From positions 434,001 to 498,000 of the forward strand of contig NZ_RSCL01000001.1 of the NCBI RefSeq assembly GCF_003991905.1: a stretch of 64,000 nt of DNA, given 5' to 3'. Shown here piece after piece: positions 8,947-16,686 of the stretch; positions within the stretch are counted from its first letter, which is position 1, and each line of letters opens with the position of its first letter. Both the position numbers and the translations under genes were made by a program. The stretch comes from Dulcicalothrix desertica PCC 7102. Lineage in GTDB: Bacteria; Cyanobacteriota; Cyanobacteriia; Cyanobacteriales; Nostocaceae. Below the pieces are notes generated by a model. That model was not told where the DNA came from, searched no databases, and saw only the letters and a list, made by a program, of their open reading frames with translations.

Positions 8947-10554
8947 TTAATTACGTTTGTCTTTAAAAGAGGCAAGAAATTCTTTTACTTGTTCACCTGC
9001 AACTTCACGCGCACCTAAGCCAAATGCAAGAGCAATCGCAACAGCTATGGCGCCGAGTAATAACCCAAATGCTAAATTAACGATATCACTAGCAACGCCG
9101 ATTTGTTGTAATGACATCGCTGAAACCAAAGCAATAATAGCCACTCGCGCGATTTGTCCTAGAATCTGAGCTTGACGATTACCAGAAGCGGTAATAAGAC
9201 TAAAAGCTAAATTTGCAAGAAATAATCCAACGGCAAATACCGCTAACCCCGATAAAATTCTGCCAAAAACAACAGTTAGAGCAGTAACTAACGCTGTTAG
9301 TGCGGGAATTTTTAAGATATCAACAGCTGCAACCGTAGCAAATAACATGATACCTACGATTACCACAGTACCCATGACTTGGGATGGTGTGCGGGTAGTA
9401 GTTGCAGGTGACGGCGCCTTTTGTTGAGTAGATATACCCAGAACAGAAAAGATATTGTCGAAACCAATGCTCGAAAGAATATTAGTCACGAGTTCGGCAG
9501 CAAAGCGCGCTAAGAAGTAAGAAGCTACTACTATAAATGCTGCCGTGAAAATTAAGGGAATTGCATTGAGAATTTGTTGCAGCATCGCAACTGCTGGAAC
9601 AGAAATCGCATCTATTTTTAGAGCGTTCAATGCTGCAATGGCTACGGGAATCAATATCAGAACGTAAACAACCGTGCCAATAATTCCTGACAGTGATTGC
9701 CCTGTAGTTGAACGCAAACCAAACGAGGCGCCTAAACGGTCACCTCCAGCAGACGCAATTAAATTAGTAACAATTCGTTTGACAATCGTAGCAAGCAGCC
9801 AGCCCGCAGCAGCAATTAATACCGCAGCGAGAATATTTGGAACAATCGAAATTATCTCTGTAACTAAAGTCTGTACCGGAAGCAACGCTTGATTTAACTC
9901 TAACGCATTCAGAATTGGCAACAGAAATAATAAAAAGATAAACCAGTAAAGCGCATTACCAATAGTTTCACTTAAAGATAATTGCTTCTGGTTTGACGAT
10001 GCACCATCTTCTAACTGTGAATTCAAACGCTCATCAAGTCTTGAACTACGTAGTCCTTGTACTGTTATTAGCTTGACAACAGTTGCAACCGCCCAAGCAA
10101 CTGCAAGTAGAGCTGCGGCGCCTGCTAATTTAGGAACATATCCAAGTACTTGATTAAGTAAACTATTTAAAGGTTGCGAAACAACCTGCAAATTGAGTGT
10201 TTGTAAAACAGCAACAACAGTAAAGAGAAGAATAATCCAATAAACAAAAGTTGAGATTGCTTTCTCAACTTTAGGTAAATCCCTTCCGTCTGTACGACCT
10301 AGAATACCAGCAGCAATGCGATTATCGATATCAGTACGATTGAGAAGTTTTCGTACAATAGTACTTGCAACCTTAGCAACTAACAAACCAACTAATAAAA
10401 TAGCTACTGCCGCAAGCAATGTTGGTAAAAAACTAACCAATTGTGCCAACAACTGTTGCATATAGTTCACCCCATTATTTAGCGATTGTGTAGGTTGAAC
10501 AGATAAATCCGGTTGTGGTGTTTGTGCCAGTATGCCTTGCCAGGTAATATTCAT
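8947..10554 (-). CDS. MscS-like / conserved TM-helix repeat membrane protein
   Basis: A 535-residue integral membrane protein of the mechanosensitive-channel-related family with repeated conserved TM helices. About five repeats are visible, each a hydrophobic pair followed by a basic, glycine-containing segment, for example PTLLAAVAILLVGLLVAK (about residues 34-51) and PNILAAVLIAAAGWLLA. The soluble MscS beta domain is not evident, so this is the membrane-repeat type rather than a canonical MscS. It probably responds to membrane tension or osmotic change. I chose ATG 10554; a GTG 30 bases upstream is also in frame. It stands alone. Confidence 0.8.
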   Translation of the reverse strand: MNITWQGILAQTPQPDLSVQPTQSLNNGVNYMQQLLAQLVSFLPTLLAAVAILLVGLLVAKVASTIVRKLLNRTDIDNRIAAGILGRTDGRDLPKVEKAISTFVYWIILLFTVVAVLQTLNLQVVSQPLNSLLNQVLGYVPKLAGAAALLAVAWAVATVVKLITVQGLRSSRLDERLNSQLEDGASSNQKQLSLSETIGNALYWFIFLLFLLPILNALELNQALLPVQTLVTEIISIVPNILAAVLIAAAGWLLATIVKRIVTNLIASAGGDRLGASFGLRSTTGQSLSGIIGTVVYVLILIPVAIAALNALKIDAISVPAVAMLQQILNAIPLIFTAAFIVVASYFLARFAAELVTNILSSIGFDNIFSVLGISTQQKAPSPATTTRTPSQVMGTVVIVGIMLFATVAAVDILKIPALTALVTALTVVFGRILSGLAVFAVGLFLANLAFSLITASGNRQAQILGQIARVAIIALVSAMSLQQIGVASDIVNLAFGLLLGAIAVAIALAFGLGAREVAGEQVKEFLASFKDKRN

Positions 10555-11113
10555 AAATTTTGTGAGTTTCACCCTAAATACCACTGAGACTTCAAAATCT
10601 ACCAGTATTTACTCGTAAACCTGTGTCGGATACTATACTTATATTCAAAATTTTCAATAGATGTAGGTTGGGTGGAGCGCGTCTCTACAACATGCGGATT
10701 TCCTAAGACAATCTTACTCGCTGCAAAGCTAAAGGCAATATTTTGGAAAAAATCCAAAATGGCGAATACAAGCCAAAACCTGATGACGAGCGGAATATTA
10801 TAATTTATGCATGGCTACAAACAAATTCTTTAACTTACATCTTGCACCAGCCTAGATAGTTGTAACAATCAAAACTTGTGTATTTGTAGATTACTAGCTT
10901 CGTTCTTACCCGCATAGGGTTGAAAACCCCTATGCTAATAGCGCAAGTCCTCTAAAAGAGGACTAAGAAATCATTGTTATTTTAGCTACTATATATTATT
11001 AATATTGTAGTTTACACTTAGAGGTGCAAGATGTAAGCTATGACGTTCTTGAATTAGTTCCTGCTATCAACCCCAGCAAGACTGATTCCTAGAGCGATGT
11101 CTTTGTAAATTCC
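10555..11113. other. Non-coding stretch with repeats and a possible gene remnant
   Basis: It holds a GTAGGTTGGGTGGAGCGC repeat near 10667 and a stem-loop at 10946-10964 (AGTCCTCT / AGAGGACT). A 50-codon open frame without a start codon lies at 10707-10859 on the plus strand, and its product (NILEKIQNGEYKPKPDDER, IIIYAWLQTN) looks protein-like. I read this last item as a possible fragment of a lost gene. Nothing else was recognised. Confidence 0.35.
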
Positions 11114-11296
11114 TTACAAATTTTGGATTTGAATCCGCAAACTAGTCAAACGTAGGCTATTATCCGGTTCCAGGGTGAGAATAAGTTTCTCACCGGGTTG
11201 CAGTGAGAGATGATGACAGATAGATTCAGGAAGAACAATGTTTCCCTGCTCCCCAAGTTCAATGGTTTGTTGGTAAGGTGTTGACATAGGCGCCAT
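11114..11296 (-). CDS. AbrB/MazE-type DNA-binding protein (60 aa)
   Basis: A 60-residue protein with the SpoVT-AbrB swapped-hairpin pattern: IELGEQGNIVLPESICHHL, then LQPGEKLILTLEPDNSLRL. Members bind DNA as dimers and are often antitoxins; the usual toxin partner would be a PIN or MazF protein. No toxin gene follows directly. The neighbour upstream is an unknown 102-aa protein on the same strand, 79 bases away. A second in-frame ATG three codons downstream (11287) may be the true start. GGCGCC sits at the start codon. Confidence 0.75.
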   Translation of the reverse strand: MAPMSTPYQQTIELGEQGNIVLPESICHHLSLQPGEKLILTLEPDNSLRLTSLRIQIQNL

Positions 11297-11375
11297 TACT
11301 GTTATTAATTAACTAGCATAAGACGATAATGGCGAAACCAAGGGTCAAATAATCGCCCTTGACTTCGATTCGCTC

Positions 11376-11684
11376 TTATGACGTGACGGAACTTGTGCGC
11401 GTTTGTGTAATTAACTTAATAATTTCTTGCGGGGATTTTGCTTGAAGTACTGCCAGTAGGTTTATTGCTTTGGCTATTAATCTTCGACTATCTTCATAAG
11501 TATTTTGGATAGGTAAAACCAGTTGAATGGGGTTGCCGATGTCGTCAGTCCCACCTTGAAACACTAACAGATACGGGTTTGGATGTGGAACAGCCTGCCA
11601 CCCATTGTGATTGAGGTATGATACAATGTCGGCAATTTGAAGAGAATTTATTTGAAATTCATCTTGGAGGATTTGCTCTATCAT
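11376..11684 (-). CDS. Hypothetical protein (102 aa)
   Basis: A 102-residue soluble protein of no family I can name. It has a mixed alpha/beta look: HNGWQAVPHPNPYLLVFQGG, then NPIQLVLPIQNTYEDSRRL and a helix with LLAVLQAKSPQEIIKLI. The start is well supported by GGAGAG eight bases before the ATG. The stop of the upstream remnant (TAA 11685-11687) abuts this ATG, so the two were once translationally coupled. Together with the AbrB-type gene downstream this resembles a small conflict or regulation cassette, but that is inference. Confidence 0.6.
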   Translation of the reverse strand: MIEQILQDEFQINSLQIADIVSYLNHNGWQAVPHPNPYLLVFQGGTDDIGNPIQLVLPIQNTYEDSRRLIAKAINLLAVLQAKSPQEIIKLITQTRTSSVTS

Positions 11685-12106
11685 TTACCACTCTCCTGTT
11701 TTGAGTTTCTGTATTAAAGCTTGTAGTGATTCTGGGGTTAACCGTTGCTGCCGAGGGATGCGAAACTAGTTATCAAATAAAAACCCAATTAGGGAAGCTG
11801 CTGCTGCCAAGCTATTAGATGCTGCATACAAAGTTCTTAACCGCAACGCTCTCTTCATGATTACAACTATTCATTATCAGTTTCGTAAATCCCTGTCAGC
11901 TTATAATTTTGATTGAAGGCGCCGTTTATCATCAGGTACAAACTTGGCAAGATAGAAGAAAACATTTATTAGAACAGATGCTCTTTTAAGTATCAAAATA
12001 TGTATAGGACATATGTAAAGCTATTCCTTCAAAAATCTATTAATATGAAGTCATTACGACTATGTTTAATCTAAGCGAGTTATCTTGACTTTGGGGGTAG
12101 AAGTTT
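11685..12106. other. Gene remnants upstream of the 102-aa gene and AraC leader
   Basis: On the minus strand 11685-11765 encodes a C-terminal tail RIPRQQRLTPESLQALIQKL ending TGEW and a stop directly abutting the next ATG. Just beyond 11766 the plus strand has an open frame, 11769-11915, with NPIREAAAAKLLDAAYKVL, which looks like an unrelated fragment. The two are joined back to back, suggesting a rearrangement point near 11766. The remaining 190 bases contain no gene and lead to the AraC regulator. Confidence 0.4.
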
Positions 12107-13003
12107 ATGATGTCAAAAAGTCCTTTGATGGTTGATTTTACTACAAAAGACGGGGATTCAATGATTTACCCGCGTGCTGCGTTGCTATCAAGTTATGCAT
12201 CTAACTGGGATATTCACTTTCGGTATCATTCTCAACCGCAGTATGAAATGCCTGAACACTCCTCTAACCAAAATTGCATCATCATGCACCATTGTACTTT
12301 GCAATCACCAATAATTGAAACGATTGAAGGGGTGTCTCAAGCAAGTCGTATAAATTGGGGAAAGATTACTGTTTTGCCAGCGAATGTAAGAAATAAGGCA
12401 TTTTGGGAAACGGAGTATGAATTTATTACACTAGCTTTTGAACCAAATATATTTATACAATACATTACAGAAGCGATTGATGTGGATAATGTTGAGTTAT
12501 TGCCAACCTTAAGTCATCCCGACCCACTAATTCATGGTATTGCGTTAGCTCTTAAATCTGAATTGGAATCAAACCAATTAGGTGGTCGTGTATATGTTGA
12601 TTCATTGGTAACAGCGTTAATGGCTCATCTGTTACGTAATTATTCTGTTAAAAACCCTACACAATCTTTCTGTAAAAATGCTTTACCAAAGCGCAAGTTG
12701 CAGCAAGTACTGGACTATATTCACGCTCATCTAGATCAAGATTTAACGCTCTTTAAGTTAGCGGCAATTGTGTACATGAGTCCAAGTTATTTTTCTACTT
12801 TATTTAAACAGTCTACTGGATTGGCGCCGCATCAGTACATAATTCGGTATCGTGTCGAACGTGCCAAGCAACTACTGCTTGAGGGAAAATTGAGTATTGC
12901 AGAAATTTCTACTTTAGTTGGCTTTACTCATCAAAGCCATTTGAGTTACCACTTCCGGCGCCGTTTTGGTAGCAGTCCTAAAGTTTTTATTTCAAGTCAG
13001 TAA
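12107..13003 (+). CDS. AraC-family transcriptional regulator
   Basis: A 298-residue activator. Residues 1-190 form a ligand or cofactor-binding half without a recognisable motif. Residues about 195-296 are the double helix-turn-helix: DQDLTLFKLAAIVYMSPSYF, then FKQSTGLAPHQYIIRYRVER, and in the second HTH LSIAEISTLVGFTHQSHLSY and HFRRRFGSSPKVF. The length is typical. The start ATG-ATG is preceded by GGGGGTAG. Cyanobacterial AraC proteins of this size often control iron or siderophore uptake genes. The porin fragment directly downstream is of the iron-uptake-porin type, which fits but is not proof. The GGCGCC at 12958 falls in the recognition-helix coding region. Confidence 0.9.
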   Translation: MMSKSPLMVDFTTKDGDSMIYPRAALLSSYASNWDIHFRYHSQPQYEMPEHSSNQNCIIMHHCTLQSPIIETIEGVSQASRINWGKITVLPANVRNKAFWETEYEFITLAFEPNIFIQYITEAIDVDNVELLPTLSHPDPLIHGIALALKSELESNQLGGRVYVDSLVTALMAHLLRNYSVKNPTQSFCKNALPKRKLQQVLDYIHAHLDQDLTLFKLAAIVYMSPSYFSTLFKQSTGLAPHQYIIRYRVERAKQLLLEGKLSIAEISTLVGFTHQSHLSYHFRRRFGSSPKVFISSQ

Positions 13004-13393
13004 GAATTTGCTCAACTTGCAAGACGGTTCAACGTATTCGGCGCCAACGTTGAGCTAGCAATTTCACCTTCGTTTGCAGTCTTTGGTCGTTATGGTTTTG
13101 GTAGTTATAATGACACTGCTTTTGGTGACATTGAACCCAGCTACTGGATGGCAGGTATTGCGTTTCCAGACCTTTTTAAAGAAGGCGCCTTAGCAGGTAT
13201 TGCTATAGGTCAACCATTTATTGAAAATGCAGTAGGTAATGCAACTCAGACAAACTTTGAAGCATTCTATAATCTTCCCGTTTCCGATAACATTAGAATC
13301 ACACCGTTAATACAAGTAATTACCAATCCTGCGAACCAAGAAGATAACGGTACAATTTTTACAGGTACATTGCGAACTGTATTCTCTTTTTAG
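13004..13393 (+). pseudogene. 3' fragment of an OprB/SLH iron-uptake-type porin
   Basis: The frame directly continues that of the AraC gene past its TAA. It encodes FGANVELAISPSFAVFGRYG, then IEPSYWMAGIAFPDLFKEGA, and ends NGTIFTGTLRTVFSF with a stop. This is the C-terminal beta-barrel end of cyanobacterial outer-membrane OprB-family porins. The N-terminal SLH domain, coiled coil and most strands are missing, as is a proper start (the first ATG is at 13148). It is a truncated copy joined to the regulator gene, probably inactive. Confidence 0.85.
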
Positions 13394-13443
13394 ACCGCAT
13401 CACCGAGCAAGTGATAAGAGATGTAATGGTACTTTACTACAAC

Positions 13444-13740
13444 TTATTCGTTGCCAAATTGACTTTCAAAATCTCTTGATTGATGCAAAATTCGTAGTAT
13501 TTCAATGCCATCTTCAATTTTGACGTAAAAAACAATATATGGCTTAACTGGAAAGCTTCTGAGTCCATTAAGTAAAGCATCTTGCTTTTTACCCATGTCA
13601 GGAAATTGAGCTAACATGGGCAAACGATTAAGAATTTGAGCGATTTGTTTGTCAGAAGCAAGTGGATTTTGCTCAGTAATAAAAACCCAAATATCCTCCA
13701 AATCTTGTTCAGCAAGCTCCGAAAGTCTATAGGTATTCAT
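13444..13740 (-). CDS. RelE/ParE-family toxin
   Basis: A 98-residue toxin of the RelE/ParE fold: YRLSELAEQDLEDIWVFI at the N-terminus, LPMLAQFPDMGKKQDALL in the middle and the closing strand EDGIEILRILHQSRDF. ParE members poison gyrase and RelE members cut mRNA; the pattern resembles ParE more. It directly follows the antitoxin gene, whose TAA abuts this ATG, so the pair is one operon with coupled translation. The length is full. Confidence 0.88.
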   Translation of the reverse strand: MNTYRLSELAEQDLEDIWVFITEQNPLASDKQIAQILNRLPMLAQFPDMGKKQDALLNGLRSFPVKPYIVFYVKIEDGIEILRILHQSRDFESQFGNE

Positions 13741-14088
13741 TTAATCTTCCTGAGAATGCAACCTGCGTTCTCCTCGCTCTTTAATTTTTTGTAGCAAACC
13801 AGGCAGAGTTTCATCATTATATTCCGTGTACTGCCCATTACGTAATTGTTCGGCTCCTAGGTTAATGTCACGCTGCAAAGCTTCTAGCTTCAGCTTTCGC
13901 ACTTCTGCTTCTGCTTGCTCCAGTCGCTTCTGAGTTTCCTGAAAGCTTATTGCATCCTGAATAACAATTTCTGCTTTGCCGTTAACAGTGAGGACAAGAG
14001 GAGATTTTGTCGCTTTAGTACGCTCTATAAACTGCTTGACATTACGCTTAAAATCTGTTAGAGGATGAATATTTTCTAAATTAATCAT
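13741..14088 (-). CDS. Phd/YefM-type antitoxin
   Basis: A 115-residue antitoxin. Residues 1-55 carry the Phd/YefM DNA-binding fold (HPLTDFKRNVKQFIERTKAT, then LVLTVNGKAEIVIQD). The rest is a long charged coiled coil that should wrap the toxin. It precedes and abuts the ParE-type gene and is expected to repress their shared promoter, upstream in 14089-14180. Longer than the usual 80-90 residues because of the extended coiled coil. Confidence 0.88.
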   Translation of the reverse strand: MINLENIHPLTDFKRNVKQFIERTKATKSPLVLTVNGKAEIVIQDAISFQETQKRLEQAEAEVRKLKLEALQRDINLGAEQLRNGQYTEYNDETLPGLLQKIKERGERRLHSQED

Positions 14089-14185
14089 AAAAAGTATTAA
14101 ATTCAGTACGAAATTAAGCCATAATTAAATACTATAGTAATTATATGCGTTCTGTGCGCTGCTCATCAATTATAATTACTGTTAG

Positions 14186-14536
14186 TACAAAACCAGGCAA
14201 GCCTCAAGACTCCTAAATGGAATAAGATTAAGTCATATTCGTGATTTTAGGAACAAAGGCTATTGTTTTGGGAACCTTAACGAATCTATCACTAAACAAT
14301 TGAAACTGACGACCGGAGCAACAACAGGAAAAAATCCTACGCCTGAGACTATTCGTGAGGGTAGCGTCCGAATGGAACAACACCCCCAATACGAGGAAAC
14401 AATAAAACAAATAAAGGCAGCAGGATTTGAAATTAGAATAAGTAATGACGCTTGTGCAGAAGTAAAAGAGGTTGTGGACTTAAATGGAAACGTACTTCGA
14501 GTTGAAAAAGTACTTTATAGTCCCAGCGACATTTAA
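14186..14536 (+). pseudogene. Unidentified C-terminal fragment (about 116 aa)
   Basis: An open frame running from a stop at 14183 to a stop at 14536 without a good start; TTG 14300 is the only likely one. The product includes GNLNESITKQLKLTTGATTG, then RMEQHPQYEETIKQIKAAGF and ISNDACAEVKEVVDLNG. It looks like the end of a larger secreted or polymorphic toxin-like protein, but I cannot name the family. Its last codons overlap the sigma-J fragment. Probably a remnant. Confidence 0.4.
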
Positions 14537-14819
14537 GCCACTGTATGGTTCTAGCAAAGTAGCTCGTGTTCTAATTGCAATTCGGCGCCATAAACAGTTT
14601 CCTGATTTAATTTCTAATATTGCCTTAGTTAATGGAGAACCAGGAATAGTAAATTATGTAAATGAATCTTTATATAGTACTATTAGTTTGGAAGTAGTTG
14701 AAAGTCGAATTCAATCTATTTTTGTGGTTGTGAATCCTGAGAAATTGGGTGGGTCATCTGGGACAGATACCTACGGGCGTTTTCGGGCAATATTAAAACC
14801 TGATAAGAATCAAAGCTGA
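14531..14819 (+). pseudogene. 3' fragment of a SigJ-type ECF sigma factor
   Basis: It encodes FKPLYGSSKVARVLIAI, then IALVNGEPGIVNYVNE and RIQSIFVVVNPEKLGG. This is the C-terminal SnoaL-like domain of ECF41/SigJ sigma factors, where the NGEPG and NP-KL motifs are hallmarks. The sigma-2 and sigma-4 DNA-binding regions are missing. An ATG at 14484 is in frame but lies in unrelated sequence. In ECF41 systems the sigma gene is commonly next to an AhpD-like carboxymuconolactone decarboxylase gene, and such a gene is present at 16021, so the fragment may be the relic of its original regulator. Confidence 0.75.
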
Positions 14820-14824
14820 ATACT

Positions 14825-14941
14825 GGCGCCAGTTTAATGGCAACAATTGAGCAATCACCTGATGGTGCAACCGAAGCTCAAAGTGTACTTTCTGTATTAA
14901 TTGATGCGAGTATAAAGTACACAAGCATAAATGGAGTTTAA
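14825..14941 (+). pseudogene. 3' fragment of a TetR regulator, paralogue of the one at 16687
   Basis: Beginning exactly at GGCGCC, the sequence encodes GASLMATIEQSPDGATEAQS and VLSVLIDASI, almost identical to the C-terminus of the intact TetR gene (residues about 160-192). Only the last 38 codons exist. The TAA at 14939 abuts the ATG of the amidase. It records a partial duplication of the TetR region. Confidence 0.85.
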
Positions 14942-15628
14942 ATGAAACTTGTATCGTTATTACTATGCTCTGTTAGCTTATTGCTATTTAACTCATTCAC
15001 TTTGGCGCAACAGCAACACGAAGCAAATATCGTTCCAGCAACCGTTAGAAAAACCAAAAACCAAAAACCTTTATCTGATATAAAAATACTAATAAATCCA
15101 GGACATGGGGGTCAAGAAACAGGCGCCGTAGGTGTAAATGGATATTTTGCCAAAAACATAAATTTGAAAGTGTCAAAGCTATTAGCTGTAGAGTTACAAA
15201 AGCGTGGGGCAATAGTAGTGATGACAAGGGATGATGATAGAGATTTATCTTTGAGTGAGCGCCAAGCAATTATAAATCAAGAAGAACCCACTATTGCTGT
15301 TACCATACATTATACTTTTGCAGAAGATGATGAGGATGCAGAAAAAGTTAAAGGAATAAGAGCTTTTTGGTATCATCCGCAATCACAAAGTTTAGCCGTC
15401 TTTATTCATAACTACCTGACTCGCAAACTCGGACGTTCTTCTGGTGGTGTTTTTTGGAATAACTTAGCGCTTACACGTCCAGAAGTAGCGCCATCAGTAG
15501 TTCTAGAATTGGGTTTTTTTAGCAACCCTGAAGAATTCGAGTGGATAACAAACACTGATGAACAAAAAAAATTAGCCTTGACTCTGGCTCTTGCTATTAC
15601 ACAGTGGTTTAACAAAGCTCAGGAATAA
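14942..15628 (+). CDS. N-acetylmuramoyl-L-alanine amidase (Amidase_3), one zinc ligand replaced
   Basis: A 228-residue exported protein with a signal peptide (MKLVSLLLCSVSLLLF to LAQ, about residues 1-22) and an Amidase_3 domain, which cuts the bond between MurNAc and the stem peptide. NPGHGG (H55), the second histidine in VTIHYTF (H123) and the catalytic Glu in VLELGFFSN (E189) are present. The zinc-binding Glu of the usual x-E-K-x-x-N-L motif is Ala here (YFAKNINL, A70). The gene sits inside a repeat-bounded block with fragments, and the missing ligand suggests loss of activity or a binding-only role. Confidence 0.85.
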   Translation: MKLVSLLLCSVSLLLFNSFTLAQQQHEANIVPATVRKTKNQKPLSDIKILINPGHGGQETGAVGVNGYFAKNINLKVSKLLAVELQKRGAIVVMTRDDDRDLSLSERQAIINQEEPTIAVTIHYTFAEDDEDAEKVKGIRAFWYHPQSQSLAVFIHNYLTRKLGRSSGGVFWNNLALTRPEVAPSVVLELGFFSNPEEFEWITNTDEQKKLALTLALAITQWFNKAQE

Positions 15629-15718
15629 ACTTTGTTTTAATGCGCTCGGTAGCTTTCGAGCAATATTAAAACCCGATAAGAACGAAAGCTGAATACTGGC
15701 GCCGCGCGTTGAGAAAAT

Positions 15719-16012
15719 TTATTTATTTTGCCAATGCTGCATTTCTTCTTCGATAAAATAATTAACCAGGTCACTATACATTTTCTCAATTACATCTGGA
15801 TTTAAACCTTCTTCTTGTGCCCAAACACGACGCTGTTGTAACATTGCTTGAAAACGCTCAGGCGCCTTAACACTTGTTTCGCTTGTTTTAAACTTAGATG
15901 CAGCCTTAACATAACCAAAACGTTGACTAAGCAAGGCAATAACTTGATGGTCGATATTGTCTATTTCTGTGCGAATATCTGTCATATTCTCGCATTCATC
16001 AGGTGTTTTCAT
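15719..16012 (-). CDS. PchB-like isochorismate-pyruvate lyase / chorismate mutase
   Basis: A 97-residue AroQ-fold protein that aligns without gaps, from memory, to Pseudomonas PchB. The start MKTP is followed by DIRTEIDNID, YVKAASKFKTSE and APERFQAML. The three active-site residues known for PchB fall at the same numbers here: R14, R31 and K42. PchB splits isochorismate to salicylate and pyruvate and has weak chorismate mutase activity. It lies 8 bases after the AhpD-like gene on the same strand, so the two form an operon. No isochorismate synthase is in the window. Confidence 0.85.
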   Translation of the reverse strand: MKTPDECENMTDIRTEIDNIDHQVIALLSQRFGYVKAASKFKTSETSVKAPERFQAMLQQRRVWAQEEGLNPDVIEKMYSDLVNYFIEEEMQHWQNK

Positions 16013-16020
16013 CGTGCTAT

Positions 16021-16578
16021 TTAAATTGCATTGCTTTCATTGTCCCATGAATAGGGTTTAAATTCTTTATCCACAGGTGTTTTAGCAAGATGGTTTGTAT
16101 AGTTATGGATAACTTTGATAGCTATTCCTAAAATTACTTCTAAAACCTGTTCTTTCGTATAACCAGCATTGATAAATTCTTCAACCTCATTATCTTCCAC
16201 CCAACCTCGTGCTTCAACTAGGCGCCGAGTAAATTTCTGCAATGCTTGTAATTTCGCATTTTCTAGAACTTCCCCATTACGCAATAAATCTATATCGCTC
16301 GGCAACATACAGCTAGTAGCAAGCGCAGAATGTGCTGCCATACAGTAATGACATTCATGTGCGTAATTAATAGTCAAATATATAACTTGCCGTTCAGTAG
16401 GCGTAAAGCTAGTTGTCTCAAATAAATCCCACAATATCATTCCACCTTTCAATACTGGAGGCGCCGAAGCTAAAACTCCTTCAAGATTTGGAATTATGCC
16501 AAACGTATCTTTTGCATGAGCCAGCATTTCTTTGGAAGCAGAAGGCGCCGTTTCTATGGTGTGAACTGTAAATTCCAT
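16021..16578 (-). CDS. AhpD-like carboxymuconolactone decarboxylase family protein
   Basis: A 185-residue all-helical protein with the CMD/AhpD signature HECHYCMAAH (C76, C79, H83), the redox pair and proton relay of alkylhydroperoxidases. Members reduce peroxides or decarboxylate lactones. It is the first gene of a two-gene operon with the PchB-like gene. Its start lies 109 bases from the divergent TetR start, and both TetR-type operators lie between. The family is commonly regulated by SigJ/ECF41 sigma factors; a fragment of one lies nearby. Confidence 0.9.
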   Translation of the reverse strand: MEFTVHTIETAPSASKEMLAHAKDTFGIIPNLEGVLASAPPVLKGGMILWDLFETTSFTPTERQVIYLTINYAHECHYCMAAHSALATSCMLPSDIDLLRNGEVLENAKLQALQKFTRRLVEARGWVEDNEVEEFINAGYTKEQVLEVILGIAIKVIHNYTNHLAKTPVDKEFKPYSWDNESNAI

Positions 16579-16607
16579 GCGTTTTTCCTCGGTGATTAAC
16601 TTGAGGG

Positions 16608-16621
16608 AGACAAACTTGTCT
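16608..16621. promoter_or_regulatory. Probable TetR operator 1
   Basis: AGACAAACTTGTCT is an inverted repeat AGACAA-N2-TTGTCT, 30 bases upstream of the AhpD-like start. An identical copy lies 45 bp further on, in the gap between divergent tetR and AhpD genes. The symmetry, duplication and position are those of a TetR-family operator. Confidence 0.8.
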
Positions 16622-16652
16622 ACATTTAATGAATGCTAGTATATACGCATGG

Positions 16653-16666
16653 AGACAAACTTGTCT
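16653..16666. promoter_or_regulatory. Probable TetR operator 2
   Basis: Second exact copy of AGACAAACTTGTCT with the same flanks (GG before, AC after), 21 bases before the chosen TetR start at 16687. It probably gives autorepression, while operator 1 covers the AhpD/PchB promoter. The longer TetR start at 16633 would put this site inside the coding sequence, one reason for choosing 16687. Confidence 0.8.
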
Positions 16667-16686
16667 ACCTTAATTTATTTAAAAAT

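Larger units (their letters stand above)
14782..15703. repeat. 49-bp direct repeats flanking the amidase gene
   Basis: 14782-14830 and 15655-15703 are nearly identical: TTCGGGCAATATTAAAACC and GCTGAATACTGGCGCC in the left copy, with five or fewer differences in the right copy. They are the last codons of the sigma-J fragment plus a GGCGCC. The pair encloses the TetR fragment and the amidase gene, so this 870-bp block looks like an insertion or duplication bounded by the repeat. Confidence 0.8.

Noticed and set aside
8172-11768. Two in-frame TAG codons (8172, and 11766 on the minus strand) as a sign of amber recoding
   Set aside because: Many intact genes here end in TAG, and the 11766 case disappears when the plus-strand reading of that stretch is taken as the real one. 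Ordinary mutation is simpler.
13004-13147. Translational fusion of AraC to the porin fragment
   Set aside because: A clear TAA ends AraC at its normal length; the shared frame is a chance result of the junction.
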